Positions 1 to 7,888 of a stretch of DNA of 64,000 nucleotides are shown piece by piece. Both the position numbers and the translations under genes were made by a program. Under the pieces are notes generated by a model, which was given only the letters and a program-made list of their open reading frames with translations, had not been told where the DNA came from and made no database searches. Source of the DNA: Parvimonas sp. (GTDB lineage: Bacteria > Bacillota > Clostridia > Tissierellales > Peptoniphilaceae); NCBI GenBank assembly GCA_022770425.1, contig JALEHY010000013.1, positions 34,787 to 98,786 on the forward strand. Direction: 5' to 3'. Each line of letters opens with the position of its first letter. The stretch's first letter is position 1.

Positions 1-348
1 CTTGCTTCAGGACAGGTAGATGTTCTTTGTACTTATGCTGACGCAAGAAACGATCAAGAAAAGAAATGGACAGAAAATTATTCAAGAACAGCATCTATTT
101 GGGATGAAACTAATGTTATAGGTGTTACAACTCCTATTTATAATGATACTGTAAGCGTTTCAAAAAAATCTAAAACAGTTACTCCTGAATTTAAAAAAGC
201 ATTGGAAAAAGCGCTTATTGAGATTGCTAAAACAGAGGAAGGTAAAAAAGTTATTTCTGTTTACAGCCATGAAGGATATCAACCGGCAAAAGATGCAGAT
301 TATGATAATGAAGCGAAAGCTCAAGATATTGTAAAAAAATTAAAATAG
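1..348 (+). CDS. phnD: Phosphonate/phosphate-type ABC transporter substrate-binding protein, C-terminal part
   Basis: The window opens inside this gene; frame 1 stays open for 115 codons to a TAG at 346-348. The visible part (LASGQVDVLCTYADARND near the start, EGKKVISVYSHEGYQPAKDADYD near the end) resembles the C-terminal lobe of PhnD-family periplasmic-binding lipoproteins, which capture phosphonate, phosphite or phosphate outside the membrane. The signal peptide and most ligand residues lie outside the window. It is followed by a hairpin terminator and then phnC-phnE-phnE, so it belongs to that importer, with its expression probably set apart from the distal genes by the terminator. The exact substrate cannot be read from this fragment. 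Confidence 0.8.
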   Translation, partial: LASGQVDVLCTYADARNDQEKKWTENYSRTASIWDETNVIGVTTPIYNDTVSVSKKSKTVTPEFKKALEKALIEIAKTEEGKKVISVYSHEGYQPAKDADYDNEAKAQDIVKKLK

Positions 349-378
349 TTATTATTTGTTGAATTGTATGAAATTTTA

Positions 379-403
379 GGGAGAGAGCAATCTCTCCTTT
401 TTT
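379..403 (+). terminator. Hairpin terminator/attenuator between phnD and phnC
   Basis: GGAGAGA and TCTCTCC form a 7-bp stem closed by a GCAA tetraloop and followed by six T. It sits between the binding-protein gene and phnC, so it probably lowers transcription of the ATPase and permease genes relative to the binding protein. Confidence 0.85.
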
Positions 404-429
404 AAACTTAAACGAAATTGGAGAAAATT

Positions 430-1185
430 ATGATAGAATTTAAGAAAGTTAGTAAAGTTTATCCTAATGGAACTAAAGGACTTGTAGATGTTGACTTAAA
501 AATAGAGCAAGGAGAATTTGTTGCAATAATCGGACTCTCAGGTTCTGGTAAATCAACCTTAATCAGATGTGTCAATAAGATGCATGAAATTACTTCCGGT
601 GAACTCGTTGTAAATGATATTGATGTAAAGAAAATTAGTGGTAAAGAAATTAGAAAGTTTAGAAGAAATATCGGTATGATATTTCAATCCTTTAATCTTG
701 TTACAAGGACTACTGTAATAAAAAATGTTCTTACTGCATTTGTTCCTGACCTTAAAGGCTTTAGAAAATTTTTTGGAATTTTTCCTAAAGAATGTAAAAT
801 AAAGTCTTTGGAAGCACTTGATAAAGTAGATATGCTTGAAAAAGCTTATGTCAGAGTGGATCAGCTTTCAGGAGGTCAACAGCAAAGAGTTGCTCTTGCA
901 AGAGCGTTGGGACAAAATCCACAAATAATTTTGGCTGATGAACCCGTTGCAGCATTAGATCCTGTTACTTCAAATCAAGTTATGACTGATTTTAAGAGAA
1001 TTAATAAGGAAAATAAAATAACAATTCTTATAAATATTCATGATGTAGAACTTGCACTAAAATATTGTGACAGAGTTATCGGTATAAATAAAGGGAGAAT
1101 TGTTTATGATGGAAGCTCGAAAAATATTAATAATGAAATTTTAGATAAAATTTACCAAAAAGATTTATTTGTAAGCGGAGAATAA
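430..1185 (+). CDS. phnC: Phosphonate-type ABC transporter ATP-binding protein
   Basis: A 251-residue ABC ATPase that powers the importer formed with the two PhnE permeases downstream. Walker A GLSGSGKST is at residues 35-43, the Q-loop at FQSFN about 85-89, the LSGGQ signature at 146-150, Walker B ILADEP at about 167-172 and the switch His in NIHD. An in-frame TTG twelve bases upstream (418) is possible, but ATG 430 has GGAG eight bases before it and gives the usual N-terminus MIEFKKV. The length is normal for PhnC. The phnE1 start follows two bases after the stop, so the genes are translationally linked. Confidence 0.92.
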   Translation: MIEFKKVSKVYPNGTKGLVDVDLKIEQGEFVAIIGLSGSGKSTLIRCVNKMHEITSGELVVNDIDVKKISGKEIRKFRRNIGMIFQSFNLVTRTTVIKNVLTAFVPDLKGFRKFFGIFPKECKIKSLEALDKVDMLEKAYVRVDQLSGGQQQRVALARALGQNPQIILADEPVAALDPVTSNQVMTDFKRINKENKITILINIHDVELALKYCDRVIGINKGRIVYDGSSKNINNEILDKIYQKDLFVSGE

Positions 1186-1187
1186 GT

Positions 1188-2009
1188 ATGAAAAATTTAT
1201 TTGATAAAATATTTCCGAATGAAAAAATAATTTTGAAAAACGGAAAAACAGTTTTAAGACCCAGATCAAAAACTCCTATTATATCTTTATTTGTGATTGT
1301 TTTTATTTACATTTCGGCTAAGGTTACGAATTTTAATTTGGAAGTTTTTGAAAATTTCAGTAATTTTTTTGATATCTTAAAAGGTATGTTTCCACCGGAT
1401 TTAAGTTATACAAAAGAAATATTGACACCACTTGCAGATACGGTAAAAATGTCACTTATCGGCTCTTTTTTAGGGGCTGTATGCTCATTGCCTATTGCGA
1501 TTTTAGCCGCTAATAATATAATGAAAAATAAGTTTATAAATGGAATTTTCAAATTATTTTTAAGTATATTAAGAACTTTACCTTCTCTTGTAATAGCACT
1601 TATAGCTACTTATATTTGGGGGCTTGGTACATTTGCCGGAACTGTTGCAATTTTTGTGTTTTCCTTATCTTATGTCGGAAAACTTCTTTATGAATCAATT
1701 GAAAGTGTAGATATGGGTGCATTTGAATGTATGGAATCTATGGGATTTACAAAATTTTATGCATTTAGATATGCGATTTTACCTGTTATTTTGCCTTCAT
1801 TTATTTCAACTTCATTGTTTAACTTCGAAGGTAATGTAAGATATGCAGCTATATTAGGATATGTAGGTGCAGGTGGAATAGGACTTATTTTAAATGAAAA
1901 ACTCGGATGGAGAGATTATTCTAAAGTTGGAACTATAATTTTGCTATTGCTTTTAACGGTTTTTATTATTGAAACTATAAGCGAACATTTTAGAGGAAGA
2001 TTGGAGTAA
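1188..2009 (+). CDS. phnE: Phosphonate-type ABC transporter permease 1
   Basis: A 273-residue integral membrane protein with about six hydrophobic segments after a short cytosolic N-terminus. The EAA-like cytoplasmic loop that docks on the ATPase is visible near residues 180-205 (GAFECMESMGFTKFYAFRYAILP), as in PhnE and other binding-protein-dependent permeases. It begins two bases after phnC and ends three bases before a second, divergent PhnE. The pair probably makes a heterodimeric channel. Whether the substrate is phosphonate, phosphite or phosphate cannot be told; no phosphonate-degrading enzyme is next to it. Confidence 0.9.
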   Translation: MKNLFDKIFPNEKIILKNGKTVLRPRSKTPIISLFVIVFIYISAKVTNFNLEVFENFSNFFDILKGMFPPDLSYTKEILTPLADTVKMSLIGSFLGAVCSLPIAILAANNIMKNKFINGIFKLFLSILRTLPSLVIALIATYIWGLGTFAGTVAIFVFSLSYVGKLLYESIESVDMGAFECMESMGFTKFYAFRYAILPVILPSFISTSLFNFEGNVRYAAILGYVGAGGIGLILNEKLGWRDYSKVGTIILLLLLTVFIIETISEHFRGRLE

Positions 2010-2012
2010 TAG

Positions 2013-2828
2013 ATGAAAAATTTAAAAGTAGAAGAAAAATTAAAAGAAGAACCTAAATCATATATGTATATATTATCAATTATTTTGATTGTTGCAGTTT
2101 TATTGTTATGGTCTGCAATGTCAATAAAGAAAGGAGATACTGCCGGTGAATCTTCACGTATTGCAAAAAGTATAATCACTGGTATTTTAAATCCTGATTG
2201 GAATTTTTTACTTAGATTAGATAAACAGGGAGTTATGTATTTGTTATTTGAAACAATATGCATTGCATTTTTAGGTACAATAATCGGTGCAATAATTTCC
2301 ATACCTTTTGCATTTGTTTCTGCAAAAAAAATTGTTTCAAAGTATGTTGCATGGTTTGGAAAAATCTTGACTATGTGTGTTAGAACAATTCCTGCTTTTA
2401 TATATGGTTTGATGTTTATCGGAGTTACAGGTCCCGGAGCATTGGCAGGTGTTTTTACAATGTCTGTTGTTTCTATAGGTATGGTAACAAAGTTATATAT
2501 TGATGTTATAGAAGATTTAGATTTTGGAATCATTGAGTCACTTTCTGCTATTGGATGTACAAAAATCGAACAAATAAGATATGGAATTTTGCCTCAACTT
2601 TATTCAAAATTAATATCAATTGTTATTTATAGATTTGATATGAATCTAAGAGATGCTGCAGTATTAGGACTTGTAGGAGCAGGAGGTATTGGAGCTCCTC
2701 TTATATTTGCTATGAATGCTTATCGTTGGAATGAAGTAGGTTCGATATTGCTCGGTATAATCATTTTAGTTTTAATTATAGAAGTTTTTTCAAATAAAAT
2801 AAGAAGAAAACTTGCAAGAGGGTATTAA
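2013..2828 (+). CDS. phnE: Phosphonate-type ABC transporter permease 2
   Basis: A 271-residue paralogue of the preceding permease, with the same topology and its own EAA-like loop (GIIESLSAIGCTKIEQIRYGILPQL). The two copies differ strongly in sequence, so the duplication is old and a heterodimer is likely. The N-terminus carries a charged cytosolic stretch (KVEEKLKEEPK) before the first membrane segment. It is separated from the following metallophosphatase start by a single base, which makes the phosphatase part of the same transcript. Confidence 0.9.
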   Translation: MKNLKVEEKLKEEPKSYMYILSIILIVAVLLLWSAMSIKKGDTAGESSRIAKSIITGILNPDWNFLLRLDKQGVMYLLFETICIAFLGTIIGAIISIPFAFVSAKKIVSKYVAWFGKILTMCVRTIPAFIYGLMFIGVTGPGALAGVFTMSVVSIGMVTKLYIDVIEDLDFGIIESLSAIGCTKIEQIRYGILPQLYSKLISIVIYRFDMNLRDAAVLGLVGAGGIGAPLIFAMNAYRWNEVGSILLGIIILVLIIEVFSNKIRRKLARGY

Positions 2829-2829
2829 T

Positions 2830-4332
2830 ATGGCTTTTACTATTATTTCTACAACAGATGTTCACGGAAATTTACTTGCTTACGACTTTGTAAATTCAAT
2901 TACATCAAAAAAAGGACTTTCGAGATTTTCAAGTTATCTAAAAAGTAAAAGAGAAAATGAAAAAGTAATATATGTAGATAACGGAGATATTAACCAAGGT
3001 ACTCCTATTGTGACTTATTCTAATAGTAATATATCACACAATGTTGTTGCTGTTTGTTTGAATTATTTAAATTGTGATTATATAAATATAGGCAATCATG
3101 ATTTTAATTACGGAAGTGAGTTTTTATATACCTATGTTAAAGAAAATAATGCGGAATGTATAACTCAAAATGTAAAATACAAAGAGAAAAATCTCGGAAA
3201 TTTTAAAATAATAGAAATTGATGGGAAAAAAGTTGCTTTTATTGGCGTTGTTACCGATTACATTCATAACTGGGAAAATCCTAAAAATTTAGAGAATTTA
3301 GAAATATTAAATGTTTTTGATGTTGTAAAAGAAAGTGTTGACAAAGTAAGAAGAGAAGTTGATTATGTTGTGGTATTTTATCATGGAGGATTTGAAAGAG
3401 ATTTAGAAACAGGAAAACCGACTGAAAATTTAACCGGAGAAAATATCGGATATAAAATGTGTGATGAAATTGATGGAATTGATGTATTAATTACCGGACA
3501 TCAACACAGAAATTTGGTTGGTAAAATAAAAAATACTGTTGTAATTCAATGTCAGGACGGTTGTTCTAAGTGTATGGAAGTTAATATTGATGATGAAATT
3601 TCTGCTAATATTATTGATGTTTCAGAGTATGATATAGATAAAGAATTGGAAAAAAAATTTGATTTAATTCTAAAAGATACTGAACTTTGGCTTGACACTG
3701 AAATTGGAGTTTGTAATTTGGAAGATGTTTATATTAAAGATATAAAACAAGCTCAATTGGAAAAACACCCTATAAGTTCTTTTATAAATAAAATTCAAAA
3801 AGAGTATATGAACGCAGATATATCTGCTTGTTGTCTTTTTGATGTTATGCCCGGTTTTGGGAAAAATTTAAAGTACAGAGATATAATTTTAAATTATCCG
3901 TTCCCTAATACTTTGGTTTTAAAAGAAATGACAGGAGAAGATTTACTTCAATATCTGACACAACTTTCAGACTATTGGGTAGTAAATGATGATAAGATTG
4001 AAATAAATCCAAAATTTTTGTATCCGAAAAGAGAAATTTATAACTATGATTTATTGGATGGAATTGAATATACAATAAATGTTTCAAAAATAGGCAAAAA
4101 TTTTATAACTGATGTCAAAATTAATGGTGAAAATTTAATCTTAGATAAAAAGTATTCACTTGTATTAAATAATTACAGGGCAACGGGCGGAGGAAATTTT
4201 TCACTGTTTCCAAAACTTAAAACTTTAAAAGAAGACACAAGAGATATTGCTGATGTTTTGATTGATTATGTAAAGAAACATAATTATATTGAAATTGAAA
4301 ATAAAAAGAATATTAAATTAAAAATAGTTTAA
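2830..4332 (+). CDS. Cytosolic 5'-nucleotidase/UshA-like metallophosphatase
   Basis: A 500-residue two-domain protein of the 5'-nucleotidase family: an N-terminal calcineurin-like metallophosphatase domain and a C-terminal nucleotidase substrate domain (from about residue 300). Metal-ligand motifs are DVH (D10, H12), GD (D53), GNHD (N89-D91), H185 and GHQH (H224, H226). There is no signal peptide, unlike periplasmic or wall-anchored UshA-type enzymes, so it should act in the cytosol. The ATG at 2830 is chosen over an in-frame TTG at 2812 that lies inside phnE. Its place in the phn operon suggests that it releases phosphate from the imported compound or from nucleotides; this is inference. Confidence 0.85.
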   Translation: MAFTIISTTDVHGNLLAYDFVNSITSKKGLSRFSSYLKSKRENEKVIYVDNGDINQGTPIVTYSNSNISHNVVAVCLNYLNCDYINIGNHDFNYGSEFLYTYVKENNAECITQNVKYKEKNLGNFKIIEIDGKKVAFIGVVTDYIHNWENPKNLENLEILNVFDVVKESVDKVRREVDYVVVFYHGGFERDLETGKPTENLTGENIGYKMCDEIDGIDVLITGHQHRNLVGKIKNTVVIQCQDGCSKCMEVNIDDEISANIIDVSEYDIDKELEKKFDLILKDTELWLDTEIGVCNLEDVYIKDIKQAQLEKHPISSFINKIQKEYMNADISACCLFDVMPGFGKNLKYRDIILNYPFPNTLVLKEMTGEDLLQYLTQLSDYWVVNDDKIEINPKFLYPKREIYNYDLLDGIEYTINVSKIGKNFITDVKINGENLILDKKYSLVLNNYRATGGGNFSLFPKLKTLKEDTRDIADVLIDYVKKHNYIEIENKKNIKLKIV

Positions 4333-4357
4333 AAAACGCTTATTAAAGCGTTTTTTA
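4331..4357 (+). terminator. Intrinsic terminator of the phn operon
   Basis: AAAACGCTT and AAGCGTTTT form a 9-bp stem with an ATTA loop, flanked by A and T runs, directly after the phosphatase stop. Nearly the same sequence recurs at 6291. Confidence 0.88.
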
Positions 4358-4431
4358 TTTGTATTAAAGAAAACTATGTGAATATAATTTGATATATAAA
4401 ACTTGGAAAATAAAGAGTATTTTTTAAGGCT

Positions 4432-4460
4432 TTGACATTTTTTATTTTTGTTGATATAAT
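4432..4460 (+). promoter_or_regulatory. Perfect consensus sigma-A promoter with extended -10
   Basis: TTGACA at 4432-4437, a 17-bp spacer and TATAAT at 4455-4460, with TGA directly before the -10 hexamer. It drives the ABC exporter at 4525 and is the best match to consensus that I found in the window. Confidence 0.85.
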
Positions 4461-4524
4461 CAATTGCAAGAAAAGGTTATTTTTTTAAATATATAAGATT
4501 GTTATATAAGGAGGCTATATCTCA

Positions 4525-6141
4525 TTGAAAAAGTCTAAATTTTATTTACCGATTGAGTTAAAAACTTCTAATGTGATTTTTCTTTGTGTTTTTTCGCTCA
4601 TTGTGTATTTAATTTCACTTATTTTTCCGTATATTTTTAAATATGTGCTTGATAATGTGGAGGATATTAAGAGTGAAAAACTATATTCGTACATATTAGG
4701 TATAATTTTATTTGCCTTTTTTTCACATGGACTAAGTTACTTATGTGATTACCTAAATCAGATTTTTTGTAACAAAACTGCTTTGAGATATCAAAAAGAA
4801 ATTGTAAAAAAGATTTCTGCGATAAATACACCGGATTATGAAGCAATGAACAAAGCAAAGGTTTTAAATCTTTTGAATTATGATATTGCAGTGATTTATA
4901 CATATATTAATTTAAAAATAGATTTGGTTGTTGATGCAATAAAGATTTTTGTTGTAGCGCTCATATTACTTAGAATTAATTATATTCTTGCAGGAATAAC
5001 GTTTCTTTTAATTCCTATTTATTATCTTGGAAATTACTTTAACAAAAATAAAATGGAAAAATTAGCGAAAGAGCAAGTTTTACTTGGAGATAAGAGTTTT
5101 GAACAAGCTCAAGATGTTGTTTCAAAAAAAACAAGTATTGAACTTTTTAAGGCGTGGAAATTATTTTTTAAAAAATTTAACCGTATGTCAGAAGAGTATT
5201 GGAAAGTTACTGGGATAAAGCATAAATTTTTAATTTTAAATATGGAATTTCCAAAGTTTATTTCAACTTTAAGTCCTTTTGTGGTTTTAATTTTGGGGGC
5301 AAGTTTTGTTCATAGGGGAGTTTTTACGATAGGAACTTTGATTATGTTTTTACAATATGCTAAAATGATTTACACTCCGATAACATCAATTGCCAACTTA
5401 AAGGCAAATGCAAATGCTTCGATTGCAAGTTTTGAAAGAATCAGAAATTTTTTAAACTATGAAAATGAAGAAAATAATTATTCAAAACTTTTTGTAAAAC
5501 AAGAAATTCCAATAGAAATTAAAAATGTTGAAATTACAAATGCTAATGGTGAATTATTGTTTAAAATAGAGGACTTTAAAATTTCTAAAAACGGTCTTTA
5601 TATTTTGAAAGGAGATAACGGAACAGGTAAAACTACACTTTTAAATTTACTTGCAGGTGTTTATTCGGTAAGTCAAATTAAAGAAAAAGACGGATATTTT
5701 AGAATAGCGGAAAATCAAAAAGAGGAAATTTCTTATTTGTATAATCCTGCAATGTTATTTAACGGAACTGTTAAAGAAAATATAGTCTTATCCGAAACGG
5801 AGAGTGAAAAACAGATTTCAAAGATGAGAAATCTTTTAAGAAGATTTAATGCAAAAGATGAGAATTATGAAGTTAAAACTACTCCTGCTAATCTTTCGCT
5901 CGGAGAACAGCAAAAATTGTTTTTGATTAGGACTTTTATGCAAGAAAAAAATATTATTTTGCTTGATGAACCGTCAGCTAATTTAGATGTTGATTCAAAA
6001 GTTATCCTGAGGGATTTTTTAAAAGAGCAAAAAGAAAATCATATAATAATTTTGATTGCTCACGATTTACTTTATGAAAAAATTTCAGATGAAATTTATA
6101 ATATAAGTAATAAAAATTTAGTTAAAACAAAATATATTTGA
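4525..6141 (+). CDS. ABC exporter, fused transmembrane and ATPase domains
   Basis: A 538-residue half-transporter: about six membrane segments in residues 15-290, then a nucleotide-binding domain. Walker A GDNGTGKT is at 363-370, the signature is a variant LSLGE at 457-461, Walker B is IILLDEP, and the H-loop is in LIAHD. The start is TTG, ten bases after AAGGAGG; no better ATG exists. It is a single-gene unit with a perfect promoter and terminators on both sides. The family includes lipid, drug and peptide exporters; there is no neighbouring peptide or immunity gene to name a substrate. It would work as a homodimer. Confidence 0.85.
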   Translation: MKKSKFYLPIELKTSNVIFLCVFSLIVYLISLIFPYIFKYVLDNVEDIKSEKLYSYILGIILFAFFSHGLSYLCDYLNQIFCNKTALRYQKEIVKKISAINTPDYEAMNKAKVLNLLNYDIAVIYTYINLKIDLVVDAIKIFVVALILLRINYILAGITFLLIPIYYLGNYFNKNKMEKLAKEQVLLGDKSFEQAQDVVSKKTSIELFKAWKLFFKKFNRMSEEYWKVTGIKHKFLILNMEFPKFISTLSPFVVLILGASFVHRGVFTIGTLIMFLQYAKMIYTPITSIANLKANANASIASFERIRNFLNYENEENNYSKLFVKQEIPIEIKNVEITNANGELLFKIEDFKISKNGLYILKGDNGTGKTTLLNLLAGVYSVSQIKEKDGYFRIAENQKEEISYLYNPAMLFNGTVKENIVLSETESEKQISKMRNLLRRFNAKDENYEVKTTPANLSLGEQQKLFLIRTFMQEKNIILLDEPSANLDVDSKVILRDFLKEQKENHIIILIAHDLLYEKISDEIYNISNKNLVKTKYI

Positions 6142-6290
6142 ACTTAAGGGATATGATTTAATCCATATTGTTTTATAGTAAATTTATTTTATTTACTAAT
6201 CGTATATTGTAAAATTAAGTTAGACTGATATGAAAAAACATCTCAAATAGGTTAAATAAAATAGTTAAGCTAAAAACTAAAGAATAATTT

Positions 6291-6317
6291 AAAAAACGCT
6301 TCTAAAGCGTTTTTTAT
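6291..6317 (+). terminator. Intrinsic terminator after the ABC exporter
   Basis: AAAACGCTT and AAGCGTTTT stem with a CTA loop and T tract. It is almost identical to the terminator at 4331, including the flanking bases. The 150 bases between the exporter stop and this hairpin hold only a weak AGTAAAT/ATTTACT hairpin (6178-6197). Confidence 0.85.
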
Positions 6318-6404
6318 TTGTTTTAAGTCGGTTGTTAATTTATACTATTTGTGTTAAACTTATGGAAAGAGATGCTTATTGAATAAAGAAACGAGGTGTT
6401 TGTT

Positions 6405-6575
6405 GTGGAAGAAAATAAAACTACAGTTATAAAAAAGACAGTTAAGTCAGGAATTACTTTTGGAAGTGCATTGGCTATGGTAATAAGTTATGCAACTTGG
6501 AAATCAATCGGTTGGGCAATTTTCCATGGATTACTTAGTTGGGGTTATGTAATATATTTTATTTTAAGATATTAA
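6405..6575 (+). CDS. Small hydrophobic membrane protein (56 residues)
   Basis: A short gene beginning GTG, six bases after GAGGTG (6393-6398), and ending TAA at 6573. The product begins MEENKTTVIKKTVKSG and continues into two hydrophobic stretches, one in about residues 18-28 and one around WAIFHGLLSWGYVIYFIL, ending in RY. The layout (charged N-terminus, two short membrane segments, conserved-looking W, H and Y residues) resembles small membrane proteins that I associate with clostridia and fusobacteria; I know no function for them. A possible promoter is TTGTTA (6332) with TAAACT (6355). The clear ribosome site and the amino-acid pattern argue that it is real. Confidence 0.7.
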   Translation: MEENKTTVIKKTVKSGITFGSALAMVISYATWKSIGWAIFHGLLSWGYVIYFILRY

Positions 6576-6667
6576 ACAGAATATTTTAAGTAAATAATTT
6601 AATATTTGAAACTTTATACAGTATTCATTGGAAATTTCATTTTAATCCCGGAATAGGAGGAAATATT

Positions 6668-7513
6668 ATGAACAGGAAAATAAAATCAAAAGTAATAGGA
6701 TTTAGAACAGTAGATGGAGCGGGGGTTAACCTTGTAAGAGTTTTGGGACGTGATAATGTTACAGAATTTGATCCGATATTGATGTTGGATTCTTTTGATA
6801 GTACAAATCCAAGTGATTATGTTGCAGGTTTTCCTATGCATCCTCATAGAGGAATCGAAACTATAAGCTATTTGTATAAGGGAAAAATGGTTCATAGTGA
6901 TACGCTTGGAAATGAAGATAGTATTAGTGATGGAGAAGTTCAGTGGATGAATTCCGGTTCGGGAATTGAACATGAAGAAAAAATACCTGCATCTGAAAGA
7001 TTACTTGGGGTACAACTTTGGCTAAATTTACCTGCTAAAGATAAAATGAGTAAACCAAGTTATAATCATATTAAGAGAGCGGATATTAGAGAGATTGAAT
7101 TTGAAGGTGGAATGCTCAGATTGTTAGCGGGAAAATATAAAGATCATATGGGTTATCAAGGTGAGTATCTTCCTTTAGATTATTATGATGTTCATTTGAA
7201 TGGTAATTCAAATATAGTAATTGATACACCGTATAATGACTCTGTAATGATTTTTACACTTTTAGGAGATGTTTGTGTTGGCGGAGAAATTATAAAAGAA
7301 AAAACAGCAGTAAAATTAACTGAGGGTAATAGTTTGGAAATAAAAAGCACTGATAAACCTGCACAAGTTCTTTTTATAAAATCTATTAGGCTAAACGAAC
7401 CGATTGCGTGGGCAGGTTCTATTGTTATGAATTCAAATGAAGAGTTAAAAGAAGCCTCTTATGATTTAAAAAACGGAACTTTTATAAAAGAAAAAATAGA
7501 ATTTAAATCTTAA
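6668..7513 (+). CDS. Pirin family protein
   Basis: A 281-residue bicupin of the pirin family. Metal-binding residues of the N-terminal cupin are in place: H58 and H60 in FPMHPHRG, H102 and E104 in GIEHEE. The C-terminal cupin begins near residue 190. Bacterial pirins bind iron or another metal; some have quercetinase activity and others regulate partner enzymes, so the biochemical role here is open. AGGAGG lies seven bases before the ATG. It is transcribed alone and ends at a hairpin. Confidence 0.88.
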   Translation: MNRKIKSKVIGFRTVDGAGVNLVRVLGRDNVTEFDPILMLDSFDSTNPSDYVAGFPMHPHRGIETISYLYKGKMVHSDTLGNEDSISDGEVQWMNSGSGIEHEEKIPASERLLGVQLWLNLPAKDKMSKPSYNHIKRADIREIEFEGGMLRLLAGKYKDHMGYQGEYLPLDYYDVHLNGNSNIVIDTPYNDSVMIFTLLGDVCVGGEIIKEKTAVKLTEGNSLEIKSTDKPAQVLFIKSIRLNEPIAWAGSIVMNSNEELKEASYDLKNGTFIKEKIEFKS

Positions 7514-7537
7514 ATTAAAATAACAAATTTTAAATTT

Positions 7538-7574
7538 AAACTGTACTTTTATTTATTGATTGTACAGTTTTTTT
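7538..7574 (+). terminator. Terminator after the pirin gene
   Basis: AAACTGTAC (7538-7546) pairs with GTACAGTTT (7562-7570), followed by T. The rest of the 375-base gap up to 7888 is extremely AT-rich and shows no open frame or RNA structure that I can support, apart from the promoter at 7835. Confidence 0.8.
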
Positions 7575-7834
7575 ATTGCAAAAGTTTAAAATAATTTTCT
7601 AAAGTAAAATGATAATTTAGTTAATAAATAAATCGATAAATTTTTTAATTTATGAAAATAAACATATTTAAAAGGTTTCAAAGGTATAATTATGCATTAA
7701 TTTCACGCTTTAAAACAAGAGTTTAAAAATCAAATATTCAAATAATATATTTTAAATTGCATATTTTATAGCGTTTATATTTGAAAAGTTAATAAAAACA
7801 AAATAAATAATATTTAAAAAAAATAATAATTATG

Positions 7835-7863
7835 TTGATTTTTTAAAAATATTAGTGTAAAAT
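7835..7863 (+). promoter_or_regulatory. Promoter of the subtilisin-like protease
   Basis: TTGATT (7835-7840), 17-bp spacer, TAAAAT (7858-7863), 26 bases before the start codon and just before the AGGAGG site. Confidence 0.7.
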
Positions 7864-7888
7864 ATATTCATATTTTTAGGAGGTATTT

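Noticed and set aside
7575..7834. Small RNA or short gene in the gap before the protease
   Set aside because: The stretch is almost pure A and T with frequent stops in all frames and no stable hairpin.
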